From Nitratidesulfovibrio sp. SRB-5 (GTDB lineage: Bacteria; Desulfobacterota; Desulfovibrionia; Desulfovibrionales; Desulfovibrionaceae): 64,000 bases of DNA. Numbering within the stretch: the stretch's first letter is position 1; the number at the start of each line of letters is the position of its first letter. The notes beneath the pieces are model-generated. The model was not told the DNA's origin. It saw only the letters and a program-made list of their open reading frames with translations, and did not search any database. The position numbers and the translations under genes are program-made. Positions 42,950 through 51,850 of this stretch are shown piece by piece. Location of the stretch: the NCBI RefSeq assembly GCF_019931275.1, contig NZ_JAIOTY010000001.1, positions 1,584,650 to 1,648,649 of the forward strand, read 5' to 3'.

Positions 42950-44092
42950 ATGCGGATTACCAAATTCGCCATTCCGGAGATCATCTTCGGACATGGCAGC
43001 CTTGACCATCTTGCGCCGTGCGCCCGCAGGCTGGGCGCCTCGCGCGTGCTGCTGGTCAGCGACAAGGGCCTGGAGTCCAGCGGCTGGGTGGAACGGGTCA
43101 TGGACATCCTGAGCGGCAACGGCCTTGAATGGGTGTACTTTGCCGATTGCAGTTCCAACCCGCGCGACCATCAGGTGCACGAGGGCGCGCAGATCTACCG
43201 CGAGGAACGCGCCGACGTGGTCATCGCCCTTGGCGGCGGAAGCCCCATGGACACGGCCAAGGGCATCGGCACCATCGTGGGCAACGGCGGGCGCATCAGC
43301 GACTACGAGGGCGCCAACAAGATCATGCGGCCCCTGCCGCCCATGATCTTTCTGCCCACCACGGCGGGCAGCGGGTCGGACATCTCGCAGTTCTGCATCA
43401 TCACCGACGTGGAGCGCCGCCTGAAGATGTCCATCATCAGCCGCTCGCTGGTGCCCAACGTGTCCATCATCGACCCGCAGGTGCTGCTGACCAAGAGCGA
43501 GGAACTGATCATCGCCTCGGCCATCGACGCCTTTGCCCACGCCGTGGAATCGTACCTGTCCCTGCTGGCCTCTCCGTTCACCGACCATCAGGCCCTGCGC
43601 GCCATGGAACTGATCATGGCCAACCTGATGCCGGCAGTGGAACGGCGCGACCCGCATGCGCTGGAGCAGCTCAGCATCGCCAGCACGGCGGCGGGCATGT
43701 CGTTCAGCAACGCGGGGCTCGGCATTGGCCATTCGCTGGCCCATTCGCTGGGGGGCATGTTCGACGTGCTGCACGGGCTGGTGCACCCGGTGCTGCTGCC
43801 GCACGTGATGCGCTACAACCTGCCGGTGAGCGTGGACCGGCTGGCGGCCATCGGGCGCATCGTGGTGGGGCCGCGAGTGGCCAGCGCGGAAAGCATTGCC
43901 CGCGCGGGCATAGAGCGGCTGGGCGAGTTCTTTGCCGGGCTGGGCGTGCCGGTGCGGCTGGGGCAACTGCTGCCCGACAGGTCCGCGCTGGAAACCATCG
44001 CCCGCACGGCGGTGCACGACGCCTGCACCCTGACCAACCCGCGCGCGGTCACCTGGCAGGACTTGCTGACCATCTGCGAAGAGGCGTGGTGA
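42950..44092 (+). CDS. second iron-containing alcohol dehydrogenase
   Basis: A 380-residue group III dehydrogenase, distinct from the one at 32396. It has ALGGGSPMDTAKGI, PTTAGSGSDISQF, AIDAFAHAVESY (Asp and His ligands) and GIGHSLAHSLGGMFDVLHG (His ligands). Substrates could be an alcohol, aldehyde or diol. CAGGGAGC precedes ATG 42950. It ends one base before the histidine kinase gene and so probably forms an operon with the two-component system, perhaps producing or removing its signal. Confidence 0.92.
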   Translation: MRITKFAIPEIIFGHGSLDHLAPCARRLGASRVLLVSDKGLESSGWVERVMDILSGNGLEWVYFADCSSNPRDHQVHEGAQIYREERADVVIALGGGSPMDTAKGIGTIVGNGGRISDYEGANKIMRPLPPMIFLPTTAGSGSDISQFCIITDVERRLKMSIISRSLVPNVSIIDPQVLLTKSEELIIASAIDAFAHAVESYLSLLASPFTDHQALRAMELIMANLMPAVERRDPHALEQLSIASTAAGMSFSNAGLGIGHSLAHSLGGMFDVLHGLVHPVLLPHVMRYNLPVSVDRLAAIGRIVVGPRVASAESIARAGIERLGEFFAGLGVPVRLGQLLPDRSALETIARTAVHDACTLTNPRAVTWQDLLTICEEAW

Positions 44093-44093
44093 C

Positions 44094-45419
44094 ATGACCC
44101 AGGGAACCAGCCTTGACGACCTTATCGGCATAGAACACAGCAAGCTGGGCTTCTTTCAGGAACTGCGTCAGACCATCGAGCAGTTGAAGGCGGCGCACCG
44201 CGATTCGGAGCGCAACCGCCTGGAGATAGAAGCCATCCTGGATGGCATCACCGACCTGATGATGGTGCTTTCCAAGGACTTGCGCATCATCGCCGTGAAT
44301 CATGTGTTCTACGACATCCTGGGCGTGCGCGACCCGGAAGGGCGCTACTGCTACGAAATCTTTCGCCATCAGGACCACCCCTGCCCGGAATGCCCGGCGC
44401 ACCGTTCGTTCGTCACCGACGAGGTGTGCCGCGAAACGTCCATCTTCCGTATCAATGGCCGCAAGTTGCAGTTCGAGATGGTGGCCTCGCCCATCAAGGA
44501 TCCGGCCACGCAGGACCGCCAGATCCTCATCTTCAAGCGCGACGTGACCCTGGAAAAGGAATTCCAGGCCAAGTTCCATCAGGCCGAGAAAATGGCCACC
44601 GTGGGCATGCTGGCCGCCGGGGTGGCGCACGAGGTGAACAACCCGCTCACGGCCATCCACGGCTTTGCGGAGGGCATCCTGCGCCGGGTGGAGCGGCTGC
44701 GCGGCATCGTGGACCCGGAGATGCACGCCGACCTCGCGGACTACGCCGGAACCATCCTTGGCGAATGCGGTCGCTGCCAGGAGATCGTGCATTCGCTGCT
44801 GACCTTCAGCAGGCCGCATTCCTCGGAATTTTCGCCCGTCAACCTGAACGTGGTGGTGGGCGATACCCTGAAGCTGCTGCACAACCACCTGAAGCAACCC
44901 AAGTACCGACGTGTGCGCATCGACGCCCGGCTGTGCCCCACGGCACCGGTGGTGCTGGCGTGCGAGGCGCAGTTGAAGCAGGTGATGCTGAACCTGCTGG
45001 TGAACGCGCTGGATGCCTTTGACGGCTCTGCCGGACCCGAGGGCAAGGGACAGGCTGGTCCCCCCAAAGGAGACACTGGCAGCGTTGACGGCGACGCGCC
45101 AGACGGTGTCGAATATCTCCCCACCGTGAACGGGGGGAGGGGGCGCAACGGGGTCGAGGCGGTCATCACCGTCACCCCGTTCCGGGACGGACGCCACGCC
45201 GGGTTCGTGGTGCGCGACACGGGCAGCGGCATTCCGCCGGAACACCTCGATTCGCTGTTCGAGCCGTTCTTCACCACCAAGCCGGTGGGGCGGGGCATCG
45301 GCATCGGGCTGTCCACCTGCTATACCATCGTCACGGAACATGGCGGCGACATCCGCGTGGAAAGCCGGGTCGGCGAAGGGTCCACGTTCACCGTCACGCT
45401 GCCGCTTCCGCCGGAGTAA
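44094..45419 (+). CDS. cytoplasmic PAS histidine kinase
   Basis: A 441-residue sensor kinase without membrane helices. An N-terminal coiled coil and a PAS domain (about 45-160) carry a Cys-rich CYEIFRHQDHPCPECP segment that could sense redox state or metal. The dimerisation and phosphorylation helix has the His in GVAHEVNNPLT. The ATPase domain has NLLVNALDA (N box), DTGSGIP and a GIGIGLSTCYTI G2 box. A low-complexity insert lies between N and G1 boxes (about 305-350). The partner is the response regulator five bases downstream. Confidence 0.94.
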   Translation: MTQGTSLDDLIGIEHSKLGFFQELRQTIEQLKAAHRDSERNRLEIEAILDGITDLMMVLSKDLRIIAVNHVFYDILGVRDPEGRYCYEIFRHQDHPCPECPAHRSFVTDEVCRETSIFRINGRKLQFEMVASPIKDPATQDRQILIFKRDVTLEKEFQAKFHQAEKMATVGMLAAGVAHEVNNPLTAIHGFAEGILRRVERLRGIVDPEMHADLADYAGTILGECGRCQEIVHSLLTFSRPHSSEFSPVNLNVVVGDTLKLLHNHLKQPKYRRVRIDARLCPTAPVVLACEAQLKQVMLNLLVNALDAFDGSAGPEGKGQAGPPKGDTGSVDGDAPDGVEYLPTVNGGRGRNGVEAVITVTPFRDGRHAGFVVRDTGSGIPPEHLDSLFEPFFTTKPVGRGIGIGLSTCYTIVTEHGGDIRVESRVGEGSTFTVTLPLPPE

Positions 45420-45424
45420 CCGAC

Positions 45425-46834
45425 GTGCGCACCACCTACACCGTGCTGGCCGTGGACGACGAACCTTCCATCGGCAAGCTGCTGGAAAAGGAGCTTTCCA
45501 CCCCCACCCGCACCGTGCACGTGGCCACCAGCGCCCGGCAGGCGCGCGAACGGCTGCGCCGCGCCACTTACGAGGTGGTGGTGCTGGACATCCGCCTGCC
45601 GGATGCCGACGGCATCGAATTCATGGTGGAACTGCGGCAGCGCTACCCGGATACCGAGGTCATCCTGATCACCGGGCACGGCAACATCGACAATGCCGTG
45701 GAGGCCATGAAGCTGGGCGCCTACGACTACATCACCAAGCCGTTCAACCTGACGGAACTGGAAGTGGTGGTGGAACGCGCCTACCAGCGGGCCTTTCTGC
45801 GCAACGAAAACCGCGCCCTGCGCCACGCGCGCGACGGTGCGCGCCCGGCGGTGACCCTGATAGGCAATTCGCAAGGCATCAAGGGGGTGCGCTACCTGAT
45901 CGAAAAGGTGGCCCCCACCGACGTGCCGGTGCTGATCACGGGTGACAGCGGGGCAGGCAAGGAAGTGGCCGCCCACGCCATCCAGTCGCTGGGTACCCGG
46001 GCGGACAAGCCGTTCATCATCAAGAACTGCGCGACGTTGCAGAAGGAGCTGGCCCGCAGCGAGCTGTTCGGCCATGTGCGCGGATCGTTTACCGGCGCGC
46101 TGGAAAACCGCGACGGGCTGATGGCCTTTGCCAACAAGGGCACGCTGTTTCTGGACGAGATAGGCGAACTGCCTGTGGAAGTGCAGGCCTCGCTGCTGCG
46201 CGTGCTGGAAAACAAGACCTACCGCCGCGTGGGCGAGAAGGACCACCGCAGCTGCGACATCCGGCTCATCTTTGCCACCAACCGCTCACTGGCAGGCGAG
46301 GTGGAGGCCGGGCGCTTTCACGAGGCGCTGTACCACCGCATCAACGTGTTCAACATCGAAATGCCCCCCCTGCGCGACCGCAAGGAGGACATTCCCCTGC
46401 TGGCCGAATTCTTTCTGGCCCGCCTGGGCAACGGGCGCGACGACCTGCGCATCTCGGACCGGGCCATGGCCTGCCTGATGCAGTATGGCTGGCCAGGCAA
46501 CGTGCGTGAACTGCGCAACGTGCTGGAACGCAGCATCATCCTGGCCGAAAACAACCTGATTACCGAACACGCCCTGCCGCGTGAACTGGCCGGGCTTGCG
46601 GGGGGAGTTGGCGGCGCGGGCGGCGGAATGGGAGGAGGGGCGGCGGGCAGCGCAGCGGGGCAGCATGGCGCAGGCGGCGAATCGCAGGGGCCGCTGACGC
46701 TGGAGGCCATGGAGCGCGAACACATCGCCCGCATTCTGGAATTCTACGACAACAACCGTTCGCTGGCCGCCACGGCGCTGGGCATCAGCCGCAAGACGCT
46801 GTACCGGAAGATGCGGGAATATGACATCGGATAG
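45425..46834 (+). CDS. sigma-54-dependent response regulator (NtrC family)
   Basis: A 469-residue regulator: receiver domain (1-120) with phospho-acceptor Asp in VVVLDIRLPDADG and Lys in ITKPFN; AAA+ domain with Walker A ITGDSGAGKE, sigma-54 loop GSFTGA (usually GAFTGA), Walker B LFLDEIGELP; a Gly-rich linker; and a Fis-type helix-turn-helix (NRSLAATALGISRKTLYRKM). A GTG start at 45425 has CCGGAG upstream. The nearest clear -24/-12 promoter is ahead of adh at 32300, with an inverted repeat in enhancer position, so adh and hdr-flx are likely targets. Confidence 0.94.
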   Translation: MRTTYTVLAVDDEPSIGKLLEKELSTPTRTVHVATSARQARERLRRATYEVVVLDIRLPDADGIEFMVELRQRYPDTEVILITGHGNIDNAVEAMKLGAYDYITKPFNLTELEVVVERAYQRAFLRNENRALRHARDGARPAVTLIGNSQGIKGVRYLIEKVAPTDVPVLITGDSGAGKEVAAHAIQSLGTRADKPFIIKNCATLQKELARSELFGHVRGSFTGALENRDGLMAFANKGTLFLDEIGELPVEVQASLLRVLENKTYRRVGEKDHRSCDIRLIFATNRSLAGEVEAGRFHEALYHRINVFNIEMPPLRDRKEDIPLLAEFFLARLGNGRDDLRISDRAMACLMQYGWPGNVRELRNVLERSIILAENNLITEHALPRELAGLAGGVGGAGGGMGGGAAGSAAGQHGAGGESQGPLTLEAMEREHIARILEFYDNNRSLAATALGISRKTLYRKMREYDIG

Positions 46835-46873
46835 GGGGAGCGGCGGGGGGAGAGGCGGTCTGGCAGGCTGGTG

Positions 46874-46904
46874 AGCGGGGGGCATTACGCCCCCCGCTTT
46901 TTTT
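46874..46904 (+). terminator. rho-independent terminator of the kinase/regulator operon
   Basis: AGCGGGGGGC, a 5-base loop and its exact complement, followed by seven T residues, 40 bp past the regulator stop. Confidence 0.9.
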
Positions 46905-46976
46905 CGTCCCCTGTGTATCCTGAGCGTCATCAGTGCCCTCAGCGTCCAGCTTCGATGAAGTATCCTGCTCGTCTGG

Positions 46977-48284
46977 CTATTCTGGCTCTACGGGATCGTC
47001 CGGCTCCACTGGTCCATCCATTCCATGTGGAGAGTTCTCAATGCGTCCCAGTGTCGTCTGGCATCGGGCCTCGATGAACCGGACAATGCGGCGCACAAGC
47101 GGGGACGCTCCGTACTGTTCACAGAATACGTCCGCCACGTCGGTTGCATTGTTTCTCAGAAACAACGCCATGTGCCGGACCGTTGCAATGACCTCGTCGG
47201 GGGCGATGCCTGCCGGTTCGGCAAGGCGTTCCCAGTGCCGCCGCATGACGAAATTGGGGTCGTATTGACCACCGATGCGCATGGAAATCCGGGGTGCCAG
47301 TCCGGGATACACGGCAGTGCACAGAATGTCGTAGAACGGAGCAAGGCGCGGCGTTGACGGTTCGTCGTACAGCAGAGAAATGTTCTTGGCGTGGGCATCG
47401 GCATTTCCGATCAGGAACATGAAGACGACCCAGCGCAGCAGTTGCATTCTGTCCGCTGCTGGTGCCTTGCACTGGCCGAGCACCGTGAAGCAGGCACCAA
47501 GGCCCGGTCCGCCTTCATTCTCGTACTTCAGTTCGGGCGGAACACCGAGGGCCTGACAGAAATCTTCCTGGTGCAGCCGGACGATTCTTCCTTCGCGCAC
47601 CGTGCGGTCATATCGTGCGACCAGATAGGCGCGCGGCAGTCTGCCCACAAGCTCCACGGCAGGAACGGGCAGCCCGGCGGCACGGGCCAGGATCATGCAG
47701 AAAGCTTCATTTTCCACGGTTTCCGGCAGGCCGGGAATGGGGGGCTTCAGGATATGCGTGCTGGGCGCGCCTTCAAGCGGCAGGTACACGTTTTTTCCTT
47801 GCAGCAGCAGGGGCAGCTTGGCCTGGGCGCCCGCCAGCGACAGGCGAATGCCGTCCACCCCGGCAAGCAGGGGGCGTTCAGGCAGGGCCGTGATGAGTTG
47901 GTCCAGTTCATTGGCCGGGACGTGCTGGTATCGTGGCTGGTGGTTTGTGGCTTGCGGTGCCGTACCTTCCGGCAGAATGGCAAGCGCACCCGCGCATTCC
48001 GCCCCCTGTGCGCGCAACAGGCCGTATACGTTGCGGGAAGAGACATGTAGCGCCTTCTCCGTAAGTTCGCGAGCGTGCTGTTCCGGCAACAGGTTGTCAA
48101 AAAACGCCCTGGTGGCGTCATGCGGGTATGGTTCTTTGCGCAACGGCAAGCTGCATGAAATGGTAAACGCACCGGGGCGTGACAACCACTCCGGTGCGTA
48201 GCAGAACGTCAGACGGGCGTTGCCCTTGCGGGAAATGACGCCGACAAGATTGTCTTCAAGCCACACGCACAGTTTGCCCTGCAT
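46977..48284 (-). CDS. HipA-like serine/threonine kinase toxin
   Basis: A 435-residue protein of the HipA kinase family. It has the N-terminal couple region (LCVWLEDNLVGVI), RLSLAGAQAKLPLLL (phosphate-loop region), the catalytic NADAHAKN motif and FYDILCTAVYP in the metal-binding position. HipA proteins phosphorylate translation factors such as glutamyl-tRNA synthetase and slow growth. It starts two bases after the XRE-regulator stop, so the two genes form an antitoxin-toxin order. The C-terminus has an acidic Pro/Glu tail (DGPVEPDDPVEPE). Confidence 0.9.
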   Translation of the reverse strand: MQGKLCVWLEDNLVGVISRKGNARLTFCYAPEWLSRPGAFTISCSLPLRKEPYPHDATRAFFDNLLPEQHARELTEKALHVSSRNVYGLLRAQGAECAGALAILPEGTAPQATNHQPRYQHVPANELDQLITALPERPLLAGVDGIRLSLAGAQAKLPLLLQGKNVYLPLEGAPSTHILKPPIPGLPETVENEAFCMILARAAGLPVPAVELVGRLPRAYLVARYDRTVREGRIVRLHQEDFCQALGVPPELKYENEGGPGLGACFTVLGQCKAPAADRMQLLRWVVFMFLIGNADAHAKNISLLYDEPSTPRLAPFYDILCTAVYPGLAPRISMRIGGQYDPNFVMRRHWERLAEPAGIAPDEVIATVRHMALFLRNNATDVADVFCEQYGASPLVRRIVRFIEARCQTTLGRIENSPHGMDGPVEPDDPVEPE

Positions 48285-48286
48285 GG

Positions 48287-48691
48287 CTATGACCGCAGAG
48301 AGACGGAAAGTTGCAGGTTCAGCGCATCCAGGACCTGGAGAATCTTGGCGACTTCAGCGGTGGCCTTGCCGTTTTCGACTTCCGTGATGAAGCGGGCACC
48401 GACACCGCTTTTCGTGGCAAGCTGTTCCTGCGTAAGGCGCATATCCTGCCTGCGCTGGCGGATGGTGGCGCCCAGGGCGGTAGTGTTCTCCAGCTTTTGC
48501 GAAGAAAACCGCTGCTTGTCGTCAGTTGTCTTGCCCAGCAGATGCGCAAGCAGCATCACGCCGCCCACGCCAAGGGCTACGTTCAACAGCGTTTCACCAT
48601 GAGATTTTTCAGATGCGCCTTGCTTGACCATGTCCCGCAGGGCGTCCTTGCTCACGGTGGTGGGCAGGGTATCCGGTTTGATGATGGGCAT
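48287..48691 (-). CDS. XRE/HipB-like antitoxin with an N-terminal hydrophobic helix
   Basis: A 134-residue protein. The C-terminal HipB-type helix-turn-helix (about 73-130) contains GATIRQRRQDMRLTQEQLA and VGARFITEVENGK. Unlike standard HipB (about 70-90 residues), it has an extra N-terminal region of about 70 residues with a hydrophobic segment near 35-52 (LLNVALGVGGVMLLAHLL) that could span or touch the membrane. Start 48691 has GGGAGGATT in front and is well supported. It should repress its own promoter and neutralise the HipA-like kinase. Confidence 0.83.
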   Translation of the reverse strand: MPIIKPDTLPTTVSKDALRDMVKQGASEKSHGETLLNVALGVGGVMLLAHLLGKTTDDKQRFSSQKLENTTALGATIRQRRQDMRLTQEQLATKSGVGARFITEVENGKATAEVAKILQVLDALNLQLSVSLRS

Positions 48692-48701
48692 GACAATCCT
48701 C

Positions 48702-48756
48702 CCGTACGGTAAGATTACGTGTTGGGTGAGGAAAGTCAACACGTCTTCCCGTACGG
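48702..48756 (-). promoter_or_regulatory. hipBA promoter embedded in nested operators
   Basis: On the minus strand TTGACT (48734-48739) and TAATCT (48712-48717), 16 bp apart, form a sigma-70 promoter. It is flanked by two copies of the palindrome CCGTACGG (48702-48709 and 48749-48756) and overlapped by an inverted repeat ACGTGTTG-N12-CAACACGT (48717-48724, 48737-48744). The layout fits autorepression by the XRE antitoxin. Confidence 0.7.
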
Positions 48757-48977
48757 GATGAATCGGTGGCGTTGTCTGAGCGGGAAGGGGGCGCCATATC
48801 GTCTTGCATCCTGTTACCTTGTGCGTGCCGTTGGACTTCGCTGAAAATATGCCGTTTCCTGCTGTGTTTTCGCCCTGTTTGTGCCATATTTGGATTTGCA
48901 CCGTTCCGTTTGCGGTCTGAGCTGATGGATACTGCGCGTGCCAGATAATACGGAACCAGCATCTGGAGGATTATTCC

Positions 48978-50096
48978 ATGGCAGAAAACCGCATGCATGA
49001 CCGCGCCGCCGGGGCGCTGATGGGCGCGTGGATTGGTGACGGGTTGGGCCTTGGCCCGCACTGGTACTACGACCTTGCCGAACTGCGGCGGGACTACGGC
49101 CCGTGGATAAGCGGGTACACCGACCCGAAGCCGGGCCGCTACCACGACGGCATGAAGGCCGGTCAGCTGTCGCAGGCGGGGTTCATCCTGAAGCTGACGG
49201 TGCGCTCGCTGGTGGAGCGCGGCGACTACGACCAGGCGGATTTCTGTCGCCGCATGGACGAGGAACTGTTTCCGCTGCTCAACGGGCAGCCTGTGAGCGG
49301 GCCGGGCAACTACACCAGCCAGTCCATCCGCGAGGCATGGCGGCGTAGGGTGGAGCAGGGGCTGCCGTGGGGGCAGACCGCAGGCCATGCGGACACCACC
49401 GAGGCCATCGAGCGAACTCTGGCAATCGCGGTGCGCCATGCCACCCGGCCAGACCGGCTGGCCACCGCCGTCAGCGCCAACGCGGCGCTGACCCAGTGCG
49501 ACGACGTGGTGCTGTCACTCACGGTGGCATACGGCGCGGTGCTGGCCCTGCTGGTGCAAGGGCACCGGCTGACCCCGGAAATTTCCGAAACGTTAATGCA
49601 TCAGGTTAAGGATGGAGTGTTGCCGTTTCATGCGGTAACCCGTGACGGCTTGCAGGCCCCGCGCCCCGGCGACCCCGATCCGCCACGCGCCGGGCGGTTT
49701 GCCTCGCCCGATGCGCTGCTGTCGCCCGGCTACATGGCGGCGGCAGCGGCGGACCCGGACATCCGCATCGAACCGGCGTGGAAGGTTTCGCTGGTCTACG
49801 GCATGCCGTGCGCCATCTACCACATGCTTCCGGCGGCCTACTACCTTGCGGCGCGCTTTCATGACGACTTCGAGTCCGCCGTGCTGCACGCGGTGAACGG
49901 CGGCGGGCAAAACCAGGTGCGCGCCATTCTTGCCGGGGCGCTGGTGGGGGCGCAGGTGGGGTTGTCCGGCATTCCGCAGCGGTTCATCGACGGACTGGAA
50001 GAGGGCGAAGAACTGCGCGCGCTGGCCGTGCAACTGGCCGGGCAGGTTGATGGCGGGAATGCCGGACGCAGTGGCGAGCCGGTTGAATCGGAATGA
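48978..50096 (+). CDS. ADP-ribosylglycohydrolase-family protein lacking the usual metal ligands
   Basis: A 372-residue protein with the all-helical DraG fold: it opens with AAGALMGAWIGDGLGLG and ends with a LAGALVGAQVG helix. In active hydrolases magnesium is held by a TDDT motif and a GGDxDT motif. Here the matching places read GQLSQAG and GGGQNQVRA, so the normal metal site is missing. The protein may bind ADP-ribose without cleaving it, or use another substrate. GGAGG precedes ATG 48978. It is divergent from the hipBA-like pair. Confidence 0.8.
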   Translation: MAENRMHDRAAGALMGAWIGDGLGLGPHWYYDLAELRRDYGPWISGYTDPKPGRYHDGMKAGQLSQAGFILKLTVRSLVERGDYDQADFCRRMDEELFPLLNGQPVSGPGNYTSQSIREAWRRRVEQGLPWGQTAGHADTTEAIERTLAIAVRHATRPDRLATAVSANAALTQCDDVVLSLTVAYGAVLALLVQGHRLTPEISETLMHQVKDGVLPFHAVTRDGLQAPRPGDPDPPRAGRFASPDALLSPGYMAAAAADPDIRIEPAWKVSLVYGMPCAIYHMLPAAYYLAARFHDDFESAVLHAVNGGGQNQVRAILAGALVGAQVGLSGIPQRFIDGLEEGEELRALAVQLAGQVDGGNAGRSGEPVESE

Positions 50097-50348
50097 GCGA
50101 CAGCCTTCCAGGCTGCAGGCCGCAGGTTGGGTTTTTGTCGCGGAATTCCGGAGTGACAGGCGGGTGCGCGGCGTCTGCTGTTGTTTCTTGAGGGTGAATG
50201 CCGTGCGGAGGGATTTTGGTTGCCCATGGGGAGCCCAGCGCCCTTCCGGCCATGATCCAAGGATGCGTTCCAGCTTGCACGAAGCCGCGTACCGCCGATG
50301 TTGACCTTGACAATGCGCTGCGGCATCGTCTAGACACCTTCGATTCCT
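50097..50348. other. intergenic region ahead of tRNA-Arg
   Basis: Gene-free; open frames on the minus strand that cross the tRNA are artefacts. No clear tRNA promoter was recognised. Confidence 0.4.
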
Positions 50349-50425
50349 GCGCCCGTAGCTCAGTCGGATAGAGCGATAGCCTCCTAAGCTGTAGGCCACA
50401 GGTTCGATTCCTGTCGGGCGCACCA
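50349..50425 (+). tRNA. tRNA-Arg (anticodon CCT)
   Basis: The acceptor stem GCGCCCG pairs with CGGGCGC, followed by discriminator A and an encoded CCA. The anticodon stem ATAGC/GCTGT encloses the loop CTCCTAA with anticodon CCT, reading AGG codons. The T arm GGTTCGATTCC is standard. No integrase or repeated tRNA fragment lies next to it. Confidence 0.95.
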
Positions 50426-50431
50426 GAGAGC

Positions 50432-50467
50432 AAGAGGATACGAGATGACCGTCTCGTATCCTCTTTG
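50432..50467 (+). terminator. terminator after tRNA-Arg
   Basis: A perfect 14-bp stem (AAGAGGATACGAGA and its complement, 6-base loop) ends in CTCTTT, six bases after the tRNA CCA. Confidence 0.8.
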
Positions 50468-50662
50468 TCGTTTCGGGGCAGTGGGTGTTGGACGTTTGTT
50501 TGTTGTTTGATTGTTGTTTTTGATATTGTGCTAATACAGCAGGGCTTTTCTTTGAATTTCTTTGGTGTTTGTCCTGCTGGCGGACATCCCGTTGCCCCAT
50601 CCTTGACATTCCCGGCGGAAGGTGATGCCGGTACGGGCATGTCGTTTCAGGATTCCTTCACC

Positions 50663-51850
50663 ATGCCGCTCGGCTGCCGCCCTCCATCCGCAGCGTCCGC
50701 AAGCAGTTCCCGTGGGCAGTTCGTCGCAACGCCGGACCGGTCCCGACCCGTGCGCGGACGCCTGGCCCCCAGCCCCACGGGGCATATCCATCTTGGCAAT
50801 GCCGCGTCCTTCCTGATGGCGTGGCTGTGTGCCCGCGCCGCCGGTGGGCAGATGGTGCTGCGCATGGAAGACATCGACCCGGACCGGTCACGCCCGGAAT
50901 TCGCGGCGGACATGGTCCGCGACCTGCTGTGGCTGGGGCTGGACTGGGACGAGGGGCCCGAGTTTCCCGCTATGCTGCCTGATCCGCAGCCTGATCCGCG
51001 ACCAGATGGGGCGTCCGCCCCTGTGTCCACGCCACCACTTGGCCTGTGTGCCGTGCCGGATCACGCCCGCATGCCGGGGCGCGGCGGCCCCCACGGACCG
51101 TATTCCCAGAGCGAGCGCCTTGCCCTGTATGCCGATGCGCTGGCGCGGCTGGAACGGGAAGGACACGTCTATCCCTGCTTCTGCACCCGCAAGGAACTGC
51201 GCTCACTGGCGTCGGCCCCCCATGCGGGAGAATGCGGCCCCGCCTATCCCGGCACTTGCCGCAACCTTGGCCCCGAAGACCGGGCCCGGCGTCTGGCCGA
51301 AGGGCGCCGCCCGGCCATGCGGGTGCGTTGTGACGACACGGCGATTGCCTTTACCGATCATATCGCCGGGCCGCAGCGCATGTCGCTGGCCGAGTGCGGG
51401 GGCGACTTCGCGGTGCGCCGTTCCGACGGGGTGTTCGCGTACCAGTTGGCGGTGGTGGTGGACGACATTGCCATGGGCATCACCCAGGTGGTGCGCGGTG
51501 ACGACATCCTGGCCAGCACGCCGCGCCAGATCTGGCTGTACCGTCTGCTGGGCGCGCCGGTGCCGGAATACGTGCATGTGCCGCTGCTGCTGGACCATGA
51601 AGGCGAACGGCTGGCCAAGCGGCACGGTTCGCTGGCCGTGGCCGCCCTGAGGTCGGCGGGGGTGTCGCCGTGGGCCATCGTGGGATATCTGGCCTGGCGT
51701 TTGGGGCTGCGCGATGCGCCGGGGTTGGTCACCCCGCGCGAACTGGCCGGGACATTGGACCTTGCCCGGGTGGTCCGCCAGCCTGTGATGTTGCCAGAGG
51801 ATGTCGCCGATGTGCTGCGACGGATGGGGCAGGGCGCGACAGCGCGGTGA
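50663..51850 (+). CDS. gluQ: glutamyl-Q tRNA(Asp) synthetase
   Basis: A 395-residue relative of glutamyl-tRNA synthetase without the anticodon-binding domain. It attaches glutamate to queuosine in tRNA(Asp). The HIGH-type motif lies in RLAPSPTGHIHLGNA, followed by RMEDIDPDRSRP. A zinc site is suggested by YPCFCTRKE and YPGTC. A KMSKS-like LAKRHGS loop is present. An insert of about 35-40 residues rich in Pro and Asp (PDPQPDPRPDG) follows LDWDEGPEF. The start is uncertain: ATG 50663 (weak AGGA) or ATG 50639; neither has a strong ribosome site. Confidence 0.87.
   Translation: MPLGCRPPSAASASSSRGQFVATPDRSRPVRGRLAPSPTGHIHLGNAASFLMAWLCARAAGGQMVLRMEDIDPDRSRPEFAADMVRDLLWLGLDWDEGPEFPAMLPDPQPDPRPDGASAPVSTPPLGLCAVPDHARMPGRGGPHGPYSQSERLALYADALARLEREGHVYPCFCTRKELRSLASAPHAGECGPAYPGTCRNLGPEDRARRLAEGRRPAMRVRCDDTAIAFTDHIAGPQRMSLAECGGDFAVRRSDGVFAYQLAVVVDDIAMGITQVVRGDDILASTPRQIWLYRLLGAPVPEYVHVPLLLDHEGERLAKRHGSLAVAALRSAGVSPWAIVGYLAWRLGLRDAPGLVTPRELAGTLDLARVVRQPVMLPEDVADVLRRMGQGATAR

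Noticed and set aside
50349-50470. Integration site at tRNA-Arg
   Set aside because: No integrase, no direct repeat of the tRNA 3' end and no change in gene style downstream were seen.
49593-50640. Long minus-strand reading frames across tRNA-Arg with the translated text RPTGIEPV / RPDRNRTCG
   Set aside because: These are well-known artefacts of reading a tRNA on the wrong strand; they cross the tRNA and its terminator and have no ribosome site.
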